A stretch of 64,000 nt of DNA from Isoetes taiwanensis. Taxonomy: Eukaryota; Streptophyta; Lycopodiopsida; Isoetales; Isoetaceae. The translations under genes and the position numbers were made by a program. The stretch is taken from the NCBI GenBank assembly GCA_021234155.1, contig JAJEKV010000031.1, positions 6,836,748 to 6,900,747 on the forward strand. Reading direction: 5' to 3'. Below the pieces are notes generated by a model. It was not told where the DNA came from and did no database searches. It saw only the letters and a program-made list of their open reading frames with translations. Positions 23,862 to 37,865 of this stretch are shown piece by piece. Position 1 is the first letter of the stretch. The number at the start of each line of letters is the position of its first letter.

Positions 23862-25957
23862 TGGTGAAGTCTACGAAGCAGCAATACAGATCTTGCTGAC
23901 GGTTCCTGTTGTCCTCAACCAGAGTCTGCAACATGAAGATATGATCTATGGTTGAGTGCCTCTACCAATCACCTCTTGTGTGAGTGCCCTGGCGCCCGCT
24001 GTCCATCACCATCCCCATAACCGCCGAGGATCCCCGCGAGAAGCTTTGCAAACACTGAGATGATCATGATGGTCCGGTAATTGGCCGGGCAATGCGGGTC
24101 TCCTGCCTTATAGATTGGGACAACCCTGCTAGTGGTCCATTGCGGGGAAAACCTTCCCACAATGCTTTGTTGGTTGAACATGTCTGTCAGTACCCGCACA
24201 ATGGATGGTCCTGTCCACTTGAGTAACTCTGCCTGCATGCCATTAAAGTCTGGTGCTTTGCCATTGGCTAGAATTGCAGCCCCTGTGCTACCTCTGCTCC
24301 GTGATTTCCAGTATGGGGCTCTGTTGGGGGGTAATGCCGCCCGTGCCCCCTCAGGATTATAGAGCTACTGCAGGTATTGCCCCCACTAGTCTGGAGTGAT
24401 GTTTCCTGTAGGCGGCACTGGCCTCCTGAGCACTCTCCGCCAGAATGTTCTGGGATGACATTTCAGGAGGAAGAACATTTCCTGTTGACGGGCCGCAATG
24501 TACCTGGCCTTTCTAGCCTTAAGGAAAGTGCAGTATTACTTCGCTGCATCCGAGCGTAGAGCAGAATATGTGACTTGGCGGAGCTAGCATTTGCGTTCTT
24601 TGCACTCGGCATCGAACCACTGGTTACGCGGAATGGCCGTAGCTCTCGAGGTTTGCCTGGGGCGACTTCTCCCAAAACACCTCTCTGCAGCAGCCCCGAG
24701 GATGTCAATGAGCCTGCCTGCCTGCTGCTCCAGCGTTGAGCATTGTGAGATGCTTGCCAAATCCTCCGTAAGCATTTGGGAGTAAGTAGGAGCATGCTCG
24801 TAGTCCAGTCTGAGCTGGGGGCATATGAGGAGGTGTTGGACAAGCGTCTGGAGCAACTTGCCAAGCCAGATGCAAGTAGAGCGGCAGGTGGTCTGAGTCC
24901 ACCTCCTCATCCCTACCAGCTGTTCTCACTCGAAAATGCTTGACGAGATGCATCTCCTGCTCGGCCACCAAAACATAGTCTACCAGCTGGACCCACCTCC
25001 CTGGTTCTCCTGTCTGCAAGTGTGCTGCTGGAGGACGGCCACTGTGCTAGTCCATTGCAAATCACAAGGTCAAAGATACTGCAAAGTAGCAACAACTGCC
25101 TCCCATAGTGCGAGACCTAAATGTCAGCTGATGCCCGTGGCCAAGCTCCTGCTGAAGGGCTCAACTGCAACACATCATCTGCGATAGGGTCAAATCTCAT
25201 CGGCTGTTCCGTGCCAGTGCGGGCATTGAAGTCTCCAATGAGCATGACCCTACCCTGCTGTTTGTGCTGCTGTATGTCATCGTATAGATCGACATAGGGC
25301 TCCAATCTATCCACACCCGGATGGTTGTGATAGAAGTTACTTTCGGCATGTGGGAAGTAGCAGGCCGCCACAAAGAGGGAGCTACTACTGCAATTCTGCA
25401 CACACACCCATAGGTACCTGTTATGTTTGGCCATCTTGCACAGGGAAACTGACTGTGCCAGGGCCGTCCGGTAGTAGCAGGCGACCCCTCAGTGCCCCCG
25501 CTTTCCTGTGCATTCATTGAAGACGGAGTAGTGGCAAGTCGGGTAGTCTATGCCCAGCATGCTCCCATGTTTCCATGAGAAAAATGAAGTCCATATCAGC
25601 GGCCACTGAGTTGAGACTGTCTCCCTTCTGCCATAGGAAGCCCCGACAATTCCAAGAGACCATGCACAGGTACAATCCCTATTTGCTGGTAGGAGCTGCA
25701 GCAGTAGGTTTGGCGATGGTAGCACAAGGGATGGTGGTGGAGGTGGAGGCAGCATGTGGCCTGTTGGAAGTGACAGGTGAGGCCATTATAGCAGGATGTG
25801 TAGTTGGTGTCGCGGCAGAAGGGCCTCGAGAGTTTGTGGTACCCAGATCAGCATTTGGTGGCTTGAAGATCTGCATCCTTTCCCAAACCAGCCCTACTCC
25901 GCCTCCCTATTTGCGGACACCCTTGACTTCCTCCAACTCATGTCTGTAGTCCTCCGG

Positions 25958-27319
25958 CTATGCCGGAGTCAGATCCCGATCCACGTACAAGGCAGTTCCC
26001 TTCAACTGCCTGCCTTGCCGCAAGATGGCTGCTCGCTCTTGCGCGTCCCTGACTGTGAAGATGACTACCCGGGGACGATCAGGGCGCTGGGCCCCATGGC
26101 ATGTCACCATAACAATGTGCACGGGCGTCTGGAATGTCATCCGGGCCAGGATGTGTGTCTAGAGTCGATTGATGAGGTGCTCTCCTGCCTCCTCTGTCAA
26201 GTCGTGCACTACCACATTGTGGCTCCTGCGTCTCCGCTCCTGCAACTCTGAGGTGGTCGGGCTCATGGTGGCTGCTGCGGCATTCATTGTTTGCGATGTG
26301 CGGGGCATGGGTTGTGGCCTGTAGTGGGGTGGTGGCGGCATGGGGCAGCTTGGTGATGCAGCGGTGGGCCGCCCTGGATGGCATCTTGCAAGCTGCCGAG
26401 TATGTGCGTCTGTCATGTCTCGTGCTGTGGCCTTTCCTATCTGTAGTTGGGAGCTCAACTCCTGCTGGAATTGCTGCTGCCTTGCCAATTCCTGTGTGCA
26501 TCGCCGCAATTGTTCATGGGCTTCCGCGTGAAGGCCCTTGCCTTGCTGGACGACGGTTGCCCGAAGCTCCTGTAGCTCCTAGTCTCGTGCCTCGGCCTTC
26601 CTGTGAAGCACTCTCAACTCTGATTGACTCGCTTAAAAGGCAGTCTGCATGCTTCGCATGGTGGTGGCAGCCTCCATGACCTCTGATTGGAGGCAGGAGA
26701 TGGTTGCCCTTGTCTTCTGGTCAGCACGCTGCCTATCTTGTGCCATGGTCTCTATGATGGCAGAGAGGGAGTCCACACGAGCCCGCAGGTCAACAAGATC
26801 TTGCTTCTGTTGTTGTCTTCCGAAGTGTGCTAAACGGATGTCATCTTCCAGTTGTTATGTATGGGTCTCCATCTCTGCAATCTGCTGTCTATCTGTTGCT
26901 AGTTGTCTTCTGAGAACATGGGGCGCCGAGGTCTGGATCTCTTCCACCAGGTCTGCAATTCGGGTCCTGTTGCATGCGATTCCTACCTCCAGTTTTTTCA
27001 AGGCCGCCGTCTGTGCCTGGTCTGCCATCGGGTCGGAACAACAATCAATCTCCTCTCGGGTCAATCTTGCTGATTGGCCCTTTGCCCGTGCTTCTCTCCT
27101 CATGGAAGTGGCCTCTCCCTTGTTCGTGTCGTCTGGTCGGAGCCGTTTACGTGGGGGATTATCCGCTTGATTCTCCTGGGCGGGCTCGTCCTGTCTGAGA
27201 TCGATAGCTTGGGGGCATGCGAGCAGTTGGGGACTGAGCCTGGGCCTGGGTTTGGGCTGTGGCTTTTGGAGTGTCTCCATCCAGGTGGGGATTTGGGTAG
27301 GGGGTACATAAGTGGCCAT
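25958..27319 (-). pseudogene. LINE-1 ORF1 (RNA-binding protein)
   Basis: The start (27319) is Pro-rich and basic (KRLRPDDTNKG), followed by a coiled-coil-like stretch (LKKLEVGIACNRTRIADLVE). After stops it continues with Gln-rich sequence (RRCTQELARQQQFQQELSSQ) and an RRM-like C-terminal part: HNVVVHDLTEE, RVVIFTVRDAQERAAIL, LKGTALYVDRDLTPA. This is the layout of L1-type ORF1p RNA chaperones. It is interrupted by stops near 26850 and 26155. Confidence 0.65.
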
Positions 27320-27330
27320 TGTTGATTGTT

Positions 27331-28500
27331 GTTGTCTACAATTTACCTCATTTGTCTAGTATGGAGGTATATCAAGGCATTTTTATGCGTATGATAAGGG
27401 GTTTTTGATTGACCCTAGGAACGCAAATGCCATATCTATAATACATAAAAGGTGAATCCCCTAGGGATGTGCTTCAAATGTTTTCTTGAAACTTTCCCAC
27501 TTGTCTATCTTAGGATAACTCGCGTCGGCCTTGCCACCATGGTTGGGCTTGGTTTTCAGATAGATATCCATTGCTTGCAGGCTTTCGACATCAGTTGCTT
27601 GCACATGCTCGAAGAATTTTTTCCACTGGCTTATGAGCTGATAACTTTAACCGGCTTCGTCCTTTCTGCTTTAAATTTGAATATGTCCACTTTCTCCAAC
27701 CATTTTCTCGTCTTACTGGGATTATTTGGTGGTAGTGGAGGATTTGCAGGTGGAGGATTTTTTGGCAAAGGTTGTTGCTGCTAGATATTTGGTACGAAGG
27801 GTACAAGATAGCCAAATATTCAACTTGCTTATCTTCAGAAGGTGTAGACAATGCTATCTGAGAAGCGGTATATCCAGCATTGGCTAGAGCTTGCTGATAT
27901 TGACTTTCAGGGATGTTGAAGCGGTTATAGGCTATTGTACAGATGCTTCTATCAATTGATAGAAATTCAAGAATTTACAGAGCTTATAAACCTTAAATCA
28001 ATAATTTAAGACAAGAAATATATTCGCGGCAACAGAAGTTGATATGGGCATAAACTTCCATCCAACCAGATCCAATCCAGAATGAGAATATGCCAAATTA
28101 ACAGCAGATTCAAGGTACTGGCTTACAACATTGCTCGCTCTAATCCAAATAGAATGCAATCAAGTCTCCAACAATAAGCTTAGAGTAAGTAACAAGGCTC
28201 GGGTTTTGAGAAATAAGGGCTGTGTAGAAGGGATCAATGTCCATGTCTTTCTTGAACAATCCGAAACTACAGAGGTAGATGCCATTTCACAAATTCGAAG
28301 ATGAAGAACAATTGCAGCAAGGTCGGAATTGTAGGTCGTTTCCAAATTGGGTAGCTGGGATCTTCTTGGTCGCTGATACTTGGCTTCCACTCCCCTCGCT
28401 GCTCCTGATCTGGTCCTTTTAAAACATATATGTGCCTTTTTAAAAGGTAATGGCTTTTCCAATAGATATTGATAGGCACTCCTTTAAGGTAAAGGTAATG
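27331..28500. other. intervening sequence, little recognised
   Basis: The minus strand 27770-27640 reads NPPLPPNNPSKTRKWLEKVD then KAERTKPVKV without a stop, which could be a remnant of an element protein. No family was recognised. Nothing was seen in the remainder. Confidence 0.3.
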
Positions 28501-28570
28501 TGCCTGGGCAGGCCCTTACGCGGGGTACGGGCCTGGCGAGCCGTACCTCGCGTAAGGGCCCGCCCAGGCA
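28501..28570. repeat. GC-rich 70-bp hairpin
   Basis: Arms 28501-28530 and 28541-28570 are reverse complements at 28 of 30 positions (tgcctgggc...ccttacgcg), with a 10-nt loop. It lies precisely at the 5' truncation point of the gypsy fragment that follows. Confidence 0.85.
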
Positions 28571-28572
28571 TA

Positions 28573-29096
28573 TTCCACTTACTTGGTAAAGAATTTGTTT
28601 TCTATGTTGACCATCAAGCATTAAAGTATTTAATTTTGAAACCTTGTAGGACGGGAAGGATCACTCGATGGTTAATCATGTTACAAGAGTTTCAATTTCG
28701 GATTGTTGTGAAGCCGGGAAGATCCCATGCACCTGCTGACAATTTATCCAGATTATTAGTAGATTCTAAGGATAAGGGGGCTAAAGATGATTTGCTTGAT
28801 GCTTATTTATTTATAGTTAGTGTAGTACCAGAGTGGTATTCGGATGTGGAAGAATTTCTTTCTACTAATGAATTTTCCGAAGAGATGAAACCAATTGAGC
28901 GAAAGCGATTGATTCAAAAGTGTGAGCCTTTCACTTTATTAGCAGGAACCTTATATAGAATTGGTAAGGATGATATACTGCGCAGATGCATATTCCCCCA
29001 TGAGGTGCAAAAAATCATTAGGTCTTGCCATGATTCCCCTGCGGGCAGTCATTTTGCTGCTGACGTAACTGCTAAAAAAGTGCTAAATGAAGGATA
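28573..29096 (+). pseudogene. Ty3/gypsy pol fragment: RNase H end and integrase zinc domain
   Basis: An open frame reads LLGKEFVFYVDHQALKYL, ITRWLIMLQEFQFRIV, GRSHAPADNLSRL (end of gypsy RNase H), a linker, then LYRIGKDDILRRCI and SCHDSPAGSHFAADVTAKKV (start of the H2C2 zinc region of integrase), and stops at 29096. The reverse transcriptase and the integrase core are absent, so this is a 5'- and 3'-truncated relic. No LTR is attached. Confidence 0.8.
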
Positions 29097-31465
<2,369 letters not shown>

Positions 31466-31490
31466 AAGTTGAATTGAATTGAATTGAATT
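31466..31490 (-). repeat. LINE-2 3' tail of pentanucleotide repeats
   Basis: At least four tandem copies of ttgaa/caatt form the 3' terminus instead of poly(A). The fragment at 11.7 kb has the same kind of tail. Confidence 0.7.
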
Positions 31491-31617
31491 GATTATTCAC
31501 GATCTCTTAAAGACCCTACGGTCTAGGAGACGAAATGTTTACATAGTAGACGCAATTCTTAAAAAAACCTTATGACCTAGGCTACTTATTTAGTTGTGCA
31601 TCACGAACAAGCAACAT

Positions 31618-31699
31618 TTATGTGAGGAAATTTGCTAGCTTCCATGATGGCAACTGAAAAAAAGTATAAATATTCACACAATCTATTTCCTGGATCTTG
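31618..31699 (-). pseudogene. LINE-2 ORF2 C-terminus, separated by the insertion
   Basis: Reads IQEIDCVNIYTFFQLP then WKLANFLT and a stop. It continues, in frame, the ORF2 sequence ending at 46328, about 14.6 kb away. Confidence 0.75.
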
Positions 31700-33863
31700 T
31701 GTAATGGCCCCATGGTAGATCGCTCGAGTATTCGAACCTTGAATGTGCCTGTGGGGCGTTCCCGAGACACCGGCATAAATGGGTAGAAGCGACTACTCAT
31801 AAATGTTTAGACGGAGAATTAATACGTCGTATTTGTAGAAATTATACGGACAGAATACTGGTGGCTAAAAATAAATATAAGTACAGAAAAAAGCATTTGG
31901 AAAAAGATAGATTGCAGAGGGATTGCTGAAAGAGCGAATCGCGTGCAGAGCTCTGGGAGCGTGTTGGAGCGCAAAAGAAGCAACAAGCGGGATTCCAGGT
32001 GGGGATCAAGCCTTACACCTGGGGTTTTCTAGTGTAGCAAAATTGTGTTGATACAGTAGGATTGTTCTAGAACTTGGCATGGATAAGGGTAAATTGTCAG
32101 TGCGTGGATATGAATTAACTTGCATGATTGTATATGTAAGTATTTAACGATCGCATATAAAAAGCTTGCAAAAGCATTATAGATCTAATGATTTCTAGGG
32201 AGTTGATCATTTAAACCATGCCAGAAGTGATTGGAATAGCAGATTAGAACCTGAGGGCTGAATTAAGATAAAAGTGTGACAAAAAAATCAGTTAAAACTG
32301 TAAAAGTTTCTCTTGCATGCTGCTGTTTGCATAGCATGAACCTGATGAATTGTAATGATCAGAAAGCATGAAAAGTTACATGGAAATGGATTAGAATTGA
32401 AGTGATGAGTTCAGAAATGGCAAAGACTGCAGTATTTTTCTTGAATGCTGCTGGAATAACGGCGTGATCTTGCCGATTTGGCATGCTGCAAAAGCATGTG
32501 GATCACTCTGAAATGGGCCGATTTTGGCCTTAGGAAGGTCGAAATGGAGAAATAATACAGAATTAGGAAGATTTGGATTCGAATCTGGCTGTCAAAATCA
32601 TGATCTTGGTGCTGAGAAATGGATTCAGAACTACCGGAATAGGCCAGAAACTGGCCGAAATTGCTAAGAAACCCCTTTGACAGCAAAACCAGAAGAGGGC
32701 AGGACTTCTTGGGATGGATTCGAGGGCCTAGAGGCCATACCCGGCAGCTGCAGGCCGGAATCGTGACCTGTAACGTAGTTAGGGTTAGGTTAGATAATAA
32801 AAAGGGAAAATTTTAAAAATGCCCTTGTATTTTTTAATATTTGTCAAAATGCCCCTATATTTCTAGTATTCATCAAAATGCCCTTAATTCGCCTTGTACA
32901 GATCCGCTAAAGATGGAACAACTATAATCGTTGGAACTAAGTTTTATTCTGGGAATCGACATCACCTTATCTGCTGCCATGCGCACAATCGAAGGATATA
33001 TATCTTTGACATAGAGGCGTGGTATTCTATGCAAAGGGGGCTAAATTTCATTCGTGTTTCTTGATGCAGCTTCATTCGGGTTTCTTCAGTAACTGTTCTT
33101 GTGGTTGCTGTTTGGACAAGGCAATCAATATACTTAGTTGAGATTGCTTTGCCTTGAGTTGTATAGACCCTTGAAATCAGGGCTCTGCATCCTTCCACAA
33201 GGGTCTTTTCTCCGACCAACAGCAAGAACCATCAAAAGAGGCCTGCCCCTGTTGTAAACATACACATTCAAAGAACAAAAATCTTTCAAGACGTCTAATT
33301 GCAGTACTTTGGCAATAACTCCATCATTTCGGCAATCGTAGTTTCTGGATATTGTGTCAGACCTCTATAAACTTAAATTCCAACAGGGGTTTTGGCACAC
33401 AGAGGTTCTGTCGCAGCAAATCAATTAGCTAAGTGTTTCATAAGCTTCATGCTTTCAAACAAAGTTTCTTGCATAATAAACACTGAAAATCCAGAGCCTC
33501 CATATCCAGAAAGAGAAAACAGATATAATTTGGGTGCAGAAGATAAGCACCTATGACATTCTTGATCCAGAAAATATCACCCAGAATGTGGTCACTTCAG
33601 TATTTTATTTCCATAGAAATAAGCAACAGAATTTTTTTGTCTCAAATCTGGAATAAATTGTTCAAACCTAGGTTTCTGTATAATAATCTGGCTGAATCAA
33701 GATCCCTAAATTTGACAGCGTTTCCCCAAATTGCTGCCAGCAGACTTCTAGATGAAGAAATAAGGCCTCCAAATAGGTCCAAGTGAGACGTCTAGTTCAA
33801 GACCCCATCAGAAACTTTCTGTCACAAGAGGTCGAGATGATTCATCTACCGGACCTGTGTACG

Positions 33864-34190
33864 TGTTAGAGCCTAGACTCTAACCTTGCAAGAAGGATGA
33901 AAAACCCCAACAACCCAAGCTCAATCTATCAAAACAAGGCAATGCACAAGACAAAGAATCATCATCTCCATAGCTAGATCAATGAAAAACACTCTCTCCC
34001 AATACACCGTCTCTCTGTTCTTCTCTCTCTGCTCAGATAATACTGCTCATAATGCCCACAATGCATACGTGCAAATATCCTGCACGCGTGCATGCGCGTA
34101 TCTCCCTCCATATACGGTATACACTCTCATATACCACCTCAATAGTGGTGAGTGTGGTGACGAGTGTGGTGAGTGGTGACGACCCCAACA
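33864..34190 (-). repeat. 3' LTR of gypsy element B
   Basis: 327 bp, partner of 40558-40884. It contains a gtggtgag-rich stretch near its end. The sequence just inside it is gtggcgaccacagtgg rather than an obvious minus-strand purine tract. Confidence 0.95.
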
Positions 34191-34583
34191 GTGGCGACCA
34201 CAGTGGGAAAATGTGCCACTCCGTGGCGGAGAACCCACAACAAAACAAACTCAAACGGTCCTTGGGACATGTCCCCAAATGACCCATTTACACCCTCCTC
34301 AAATCCAAATGACTAACACAAACAAACTGGTCCAAAATGACAGTGACGAAACAGAGTCTTTATGACTGTAGCAAACTTTGAAAGCTGATATCTTGAGTTC
34401 CAGAACTCCCTTTGACCTGCACCATAGCTCGTTGGATTCGTATCGCCAAAATGCATCTTTTGATGTAGGATAGATGAAGTATTATGGAACTGTCACCACC
34501 TGTTTTTACAGAAAAACGACCTGCTGTAACCCAAAAATTCTCCACAATTCTCTGTAATTGGAGCTATGCCAAATCCAAATCCC

Positions 34584-35861
34584 TTAGAATAACACTTCTC
34601 TTTCAAAATAAGGCCTGAGATCCTTGCCATTTCTGGGATTAGGCAACAATTCCCCTTCTGGAGTCATCAAGTAGAAAGCCCCACCTGGTACCTCTTTATC
34701 AATCAGAAATGGGCCTTCCCATGGGCTTTGAAATTTGGATAGATGCTTCTTAGTGGTCCTGCACAATACCAATTGGCCTTCCTCAAATGGATTGACAACC
34801 TGTAACTTGTCTTTGATAAGCTTTACCTTCTGTTTATGCCTCATATTGAAATCTGCTGCTTCTTGTCTCATCTCTTGCAATTGCAGCAAATCATCCATCC
34901 TATTATGTACTTGATTTGGAGTTGGAACTTCTCCTAAATTCTCATAATAAGGGAGCTCCACAAATGAACACAAAGGAATGTCCAAATGAATAGGCATCAC
35001 AGCTTGCACTCCATAAACCAATTCAAATGGTGTAAATCCTGTCGCTAACTTGTAAGTACACCTGAAACTCCATAAGGCACCTGTCAAGGCTTCATGCCAA
35101 TTTCTTTGATTACCCTTCACTGTTTTGGCCAAGATAGCTTTCAGAATTTTGTTAGTAGACTCAGCTTGCCCATTGCCCTGTGGATAATAAGCAGAAGCTT
35201 GCACATGTTGAACACCAATCTTTTCTGTTAACTGAGCTACTACTTTTCCCATGAAATGACTTCCTCGATCAGACAAAAGAATGGTTGGAACACCAAACCG
35301 AGAAATCAAATTGTGATAAAGAAAGCTTACTGTGGTATTTTCTGTAGCATGCTTTGCTGGAATTGCTTCTACCCACTTTGTAAACATACATGTGGCTGCC
35401 AAGATATACTTATGACCTTTGGAAGATGGAGGATTGATAGGCCCAATGTAATCCAATCCCCACATATGAAATGGACCAACACTCAAAATAGGATGGAATG
35501 GCATATTATTATGGCCTGTTAACTGCTTATGCCTTTGACACTTCTCACATTTGCTAACAAAGTCTCTAGTATCCTTGTAAAGAGTTGGCCAACAATATCC
35601 CCAATGAAGGATCTTCCGAGCTGTGGTTCTGGCTGCAAAATGCCCCTGACAATCATGTGCTTGCTGCAACAAATCATGAGTTTGTTGACCAGCAACACAT
35701 CTTAATAAGAGACCTTCCATAGTCCTCTTATAAAGAATAGCTTCATGCACCACATAACCAGCTGCTTGTACTCTAAGAGCATGCTTTTGTTGCTTTGAAA
35801 ATGATGAAGGATAAGTCTGATCTTGCAAATACCTGTATATGTTGGCATACCAAAGATCCAC
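34584..35861 (-). CDS. gypsy B integrase
   Basis: 425-residue frame. The zinc domain reads AHDCQGHFAARTTARKIL then CEKCQRHK. The catalytic core shows the three acidic residues in GLDYIGPINPPSSKGHKYIL (D), SDRGSHFMGK (D) and QGNGQAESTNKIL (E). The C-terminal GPY/F-like module is KFQSPWEGPFLIDKEVPGGA. It inserts the cDNA into host DNA. The frame overlaps the preceding RT frame by 160 bp in another phase; a single-base shift in the run aaggg near 35880 separates it from RNase H. The protein is otherwise uninterrupted. Confidence 0.85.
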   Translation of the reverse strand: MDLWYANIYRYLQDQTYPSSFSKQQKHALRVQAAGYVVHEAILYKRTMEGLLLRCVAGQQTHDLLQQAHDCQGHFAARTTARKILHWGYCWPTLYKDTRDFVSKCEKCQRHKQLTGHNNMPFHPILSVGPFHMWGLDYIGPINPPSSKGHKYILAATCMFTKWVEAIPAKHATENTTVSFLYHNLISRFGVPTILLSDRGSHFMGKVVAQLTEKIGVQHVQASAYYPQGNGQAESTNKILKAILAKTVKGNQRNWHEALTGALWSFRCTYKLATGFTPFELVYGVQAVMPIHLDIPLCSFVELPYYENLGEVPTPNQVHNRMDDLLQLQEMRQEAADFNMRHKQKVKLIKDKLQVVNPFEEGQLVLCRTTKKHLSKFQSPWEGPFLIDKEVPGGAFYLMTPEGELLPNPRNGKDLRPYFEREVLF

Positions 35862-37807
35862 CGTCTCAATGAACCCTTGTAATACGCCCGAGATCCGGAA
35901 TCAAGCATCGGCTGGTCTGTTTCCTCTTCTATTTCAGCACCACTACTCAAATAGGCACTTGGATTATGAGCTCCTTGAGCCATCTTAACATACTTCAACT
36001 CAAATTCTTGTATGATAAGAGCCCATCTTGTAAACTTAGGATCTTGGACAGTCTTATTGTAAATGCATGGCAACGGGTTCACATCCATATGAATGTAAAC
36101 ATACTGTACATTTGCTGAATTCCATTGTGACGGAAGAAGATAATGTCTAAATTTGTTCAAGGCCCACTTCAATGCTAACCCAAGATGCTCCACATGAGTC
36201 CATTTCTGCTCTTGTGGAGTTAACACCCTGCTAGCATAATAATTCACATCATAATGCTTTTGCTGATTTTTCTGACATAGTGTGACAGCCAAAGCTTGCT
36301 CCCAAACTGTAAAGAATAAATGAAATGGCTCACTCATTCTTGGAGGAATCAGCAAAGTTCTCTCTTTTAATTGTGCAAGGCACCATTCAAATGCTTCTTG
36401 AGCATCTTCCTTCCATCTAAAATGCTGCCCTGGCTTCATACAATCCACAAGTGGCTGGGTTATTTTAGCAAAATTGTGCAAATACCTCCTACTAAAACTG
36501 AGTTGGCCATATAAGCTTCTCACTTGGGATACATTTGTAGGTGGTTTGACCTTCTCCAAGGCTGCAATCTTACCATGATCCACTTGTAATCCCTTTTCTG
36601 AAACATAATTGCCCAATAGTTTTCCTCCTCTAGTGAAGAAAATATACTTAGCAGGATTCAAACTTATGCCATACAATCGGCATCTTTCAAGAACTTTTCT
36701 GAGATGATCCAAGTGATCCTTTCTTGGATTAGAAAAGACTGTTAAGTCATCTATAAAGACTCTCAAAAAGTCTAAAATATCATGAAAAGCATATGTCATA
36801 GCTCTCTGAAATGTGGCTGGAGCATTTGTGAGGCCAAAAGGTAATACCTTGTAAGCATAGATGCCAAAAGGTGTTCGAAAAGCCGTCATTGCTTGATGTG
36901 GTGGATAGATTTGGATCTGATTATATCCTGAGTACCCATCCAAGAAAGAATAGGCCTGATTTCCTGCAACAATATCAAGCAAAGTGTCTATGAATGGTGT
37001 AGGAAAATGATCTCTTTTGGTAGCTTTGTTGAGATCCCTGTAATCAATGCATACTCGGATTGAGTTATTTGGCTTTCTCACTGGGACAATAGAACTGATC
37101 CAATCTGAATTTGGCACTGGTACAATAAATCCCGCCTCCAAAAGCTTCATAACTTCAGCCTTTACTTGCTCCTCTATTGCTGGACTCATTCTCCTTTGAG
37201 CTTGTTGGACTGGTTTTGATCCTTGTTTCAAATCAATGGTATGAACCACAACCTCTGGTGGAATGCCTTTCAAGTCTTTGTAATTTCTTGCCAAAACATC
37301 CCTGAATTCTCTTAACAAAGATATCAAATCACGTTCCTCCTCTTGAGTAAGATCGCCTCCAATAGTAACCAATTCTTCTTGATTTCCTTGAGAAATATTG
37401 ATGTTCTTGACTGAATGTGGTGACTGTAATGAAGATGGTGAGTGGTGAGTGGTGAATGGTGTGGTGAGTGGTGACGAATGTGGTGAATGTGTTGAAAGTG
37501 GTGACAGTGATGAATGTGGTGCGTGTGATGACTGTGGTGACTGTAATGGAGGTGGTGAATGTGATGATTGTGATGAATTTGGTGCATGTGGTGACTGTAA
37601 TGACTGTGGTGAATATGGACTGATCTGATTTACCTCATCCTCCAGAATGTGCGCATGCCACCAAGCTTCTTGTACTTGTATAGTGGGCTGATTTCTGTTT
37701 ACCCCATCCATGCTTGATGTCAAAATCAGCATCTCTACTTGATCTAGATCAATACCTTGCTGAAATAAAGTGTCATCAATGGGTCTTTGAATGGACTCCT
37801 CCTTCAT
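35702..37807 (-). CDS. gypsy B reverse transcriptase and RNase H
   Basis: 701-residue frame. N-terminal about 60-110 is a low-complexity Ser/Pro/His tract (SPHSS-type repeats). The RT core has [49 protein letters not shown] and the catalytic FIDDLTVFS. RNase H follows (VNYYASRVLTPQEQKWTHVE, FRHYLLP). After about residue 625 the frame reads out of phase with the integrase. It starts 58 bp after the gag stop in a different phase. Either a translational recoding device or a mutation separates gag from pol. Confidence 0.85.
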   Translation of the reverse strand: MKEESIQRPIDDTLFQQGIDLDQVEMLILTSSMDGVNRNQPTIQVQEAWWHAHILEDEVNQISPYSPQSLQSPHAPNSSQSSHSPPPLQSPQSSHAPHSSLSPLSTHSPHSSPLTTPFTTHHSPSSLQSPHSVKNINISQGNQEELVTIGGDLTQEEERDLISLLREFRDVLARNYKDLKGIPPEVVVHTIDLKQGSKPVQQAQRRMSPAIEEQVKAEVMKLLEAGFIVPVPNSDWISSIVPVRKPNNSIRVCIDYRDLNKATKRDHFPTPFIDTLLDIVAGNQAYSFLDGYSGYNQIQIYPPHQAMTAFRTPFGIYAYKVLPFGLTNAPATFQRAMTYAFHDILDFLRVFIDDLTVFSNPRKDHLDHLRKVLERCRLYGISLNPAKYIFFTRGGKLLGNYVSEKGLQVDHGKIAALEKVKPPTNVSQVRSLYGQLSFSRRYLHNFAKITQPLVDCMKPGQHFRWKEDAQEAFEWCLAQLKERTLLIPPRMSEPFHLFFTVWEQALAVTLCQKNQQKHYDVNYYASRVLTPQEQKWTHVEHLGLALKWALNKFRHYLLPSQWNSANVQYVYIHMDVNPLPCIYNKTVQDPKFTRWALIIQEFELKYVKMAQGAHNPSAYLSSGAEIEEETDQPMLDSGSRAYYKGSLRRWIFGMPTYTGICKIRLILHHFQSNKSMLLEYKQLVMWCMKLFFIRGLWKVSY

Positions 37808-37865
37808 GTTTACAAGAGTCTCTTGTAACTCACCTTCACCAATACTTTCAAGTCTTTGGATATAC

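Larger units (their letters stand above)
21961..25755 (-). pseudogene. LINE-1 ORF2: endonuclease and reverse transcriptase
   Basis: Endonuclease signatures, in broken frames, include VMLIGDFNARTG (25200-25260) and an upstream ETW-like region near 25560. RT signatures include PQWTTSRVVPIYKAGDPHCP and ANYRTIMIISVFAKLLA (24040-24150), and FVDFTKAFDCA, reconstructed across the TRIM at 23418-23861. The C-terminal region shows LVEPVLLYGVEVWGL and LEQVQKAFLARALGVK (22620-22790), then VGAVEDECHTLQSC to a stop at 21961. The frame is broken at many places, so it is dead. Confidence 0.8.
21750..27330 (-). mobile_element. decayed L1-type LINE (LINE-1 of this window)
   Basis: Minus-strand order: an ORF1 protein with an RNA-binding fold, an endonuclease, a reverse transcriptase, a C-terminal region and a short-repeat 3' tail near 21748-21785. 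All coding parts carry many stops and shifts. The RT motif FVDFTKAFD is split by a 444-bp TRIM. Its 3' end is homologous to the fragment at 11.64-11.76 kb. GC content is clearly higher than in the flanks. Confidence 0.8.

Noticed and set aside
37324-37587. His-rich ORF on the minus strand
   Set aside because: It is a shadow frame of the simple repeat inside the gypsy B pol gene.
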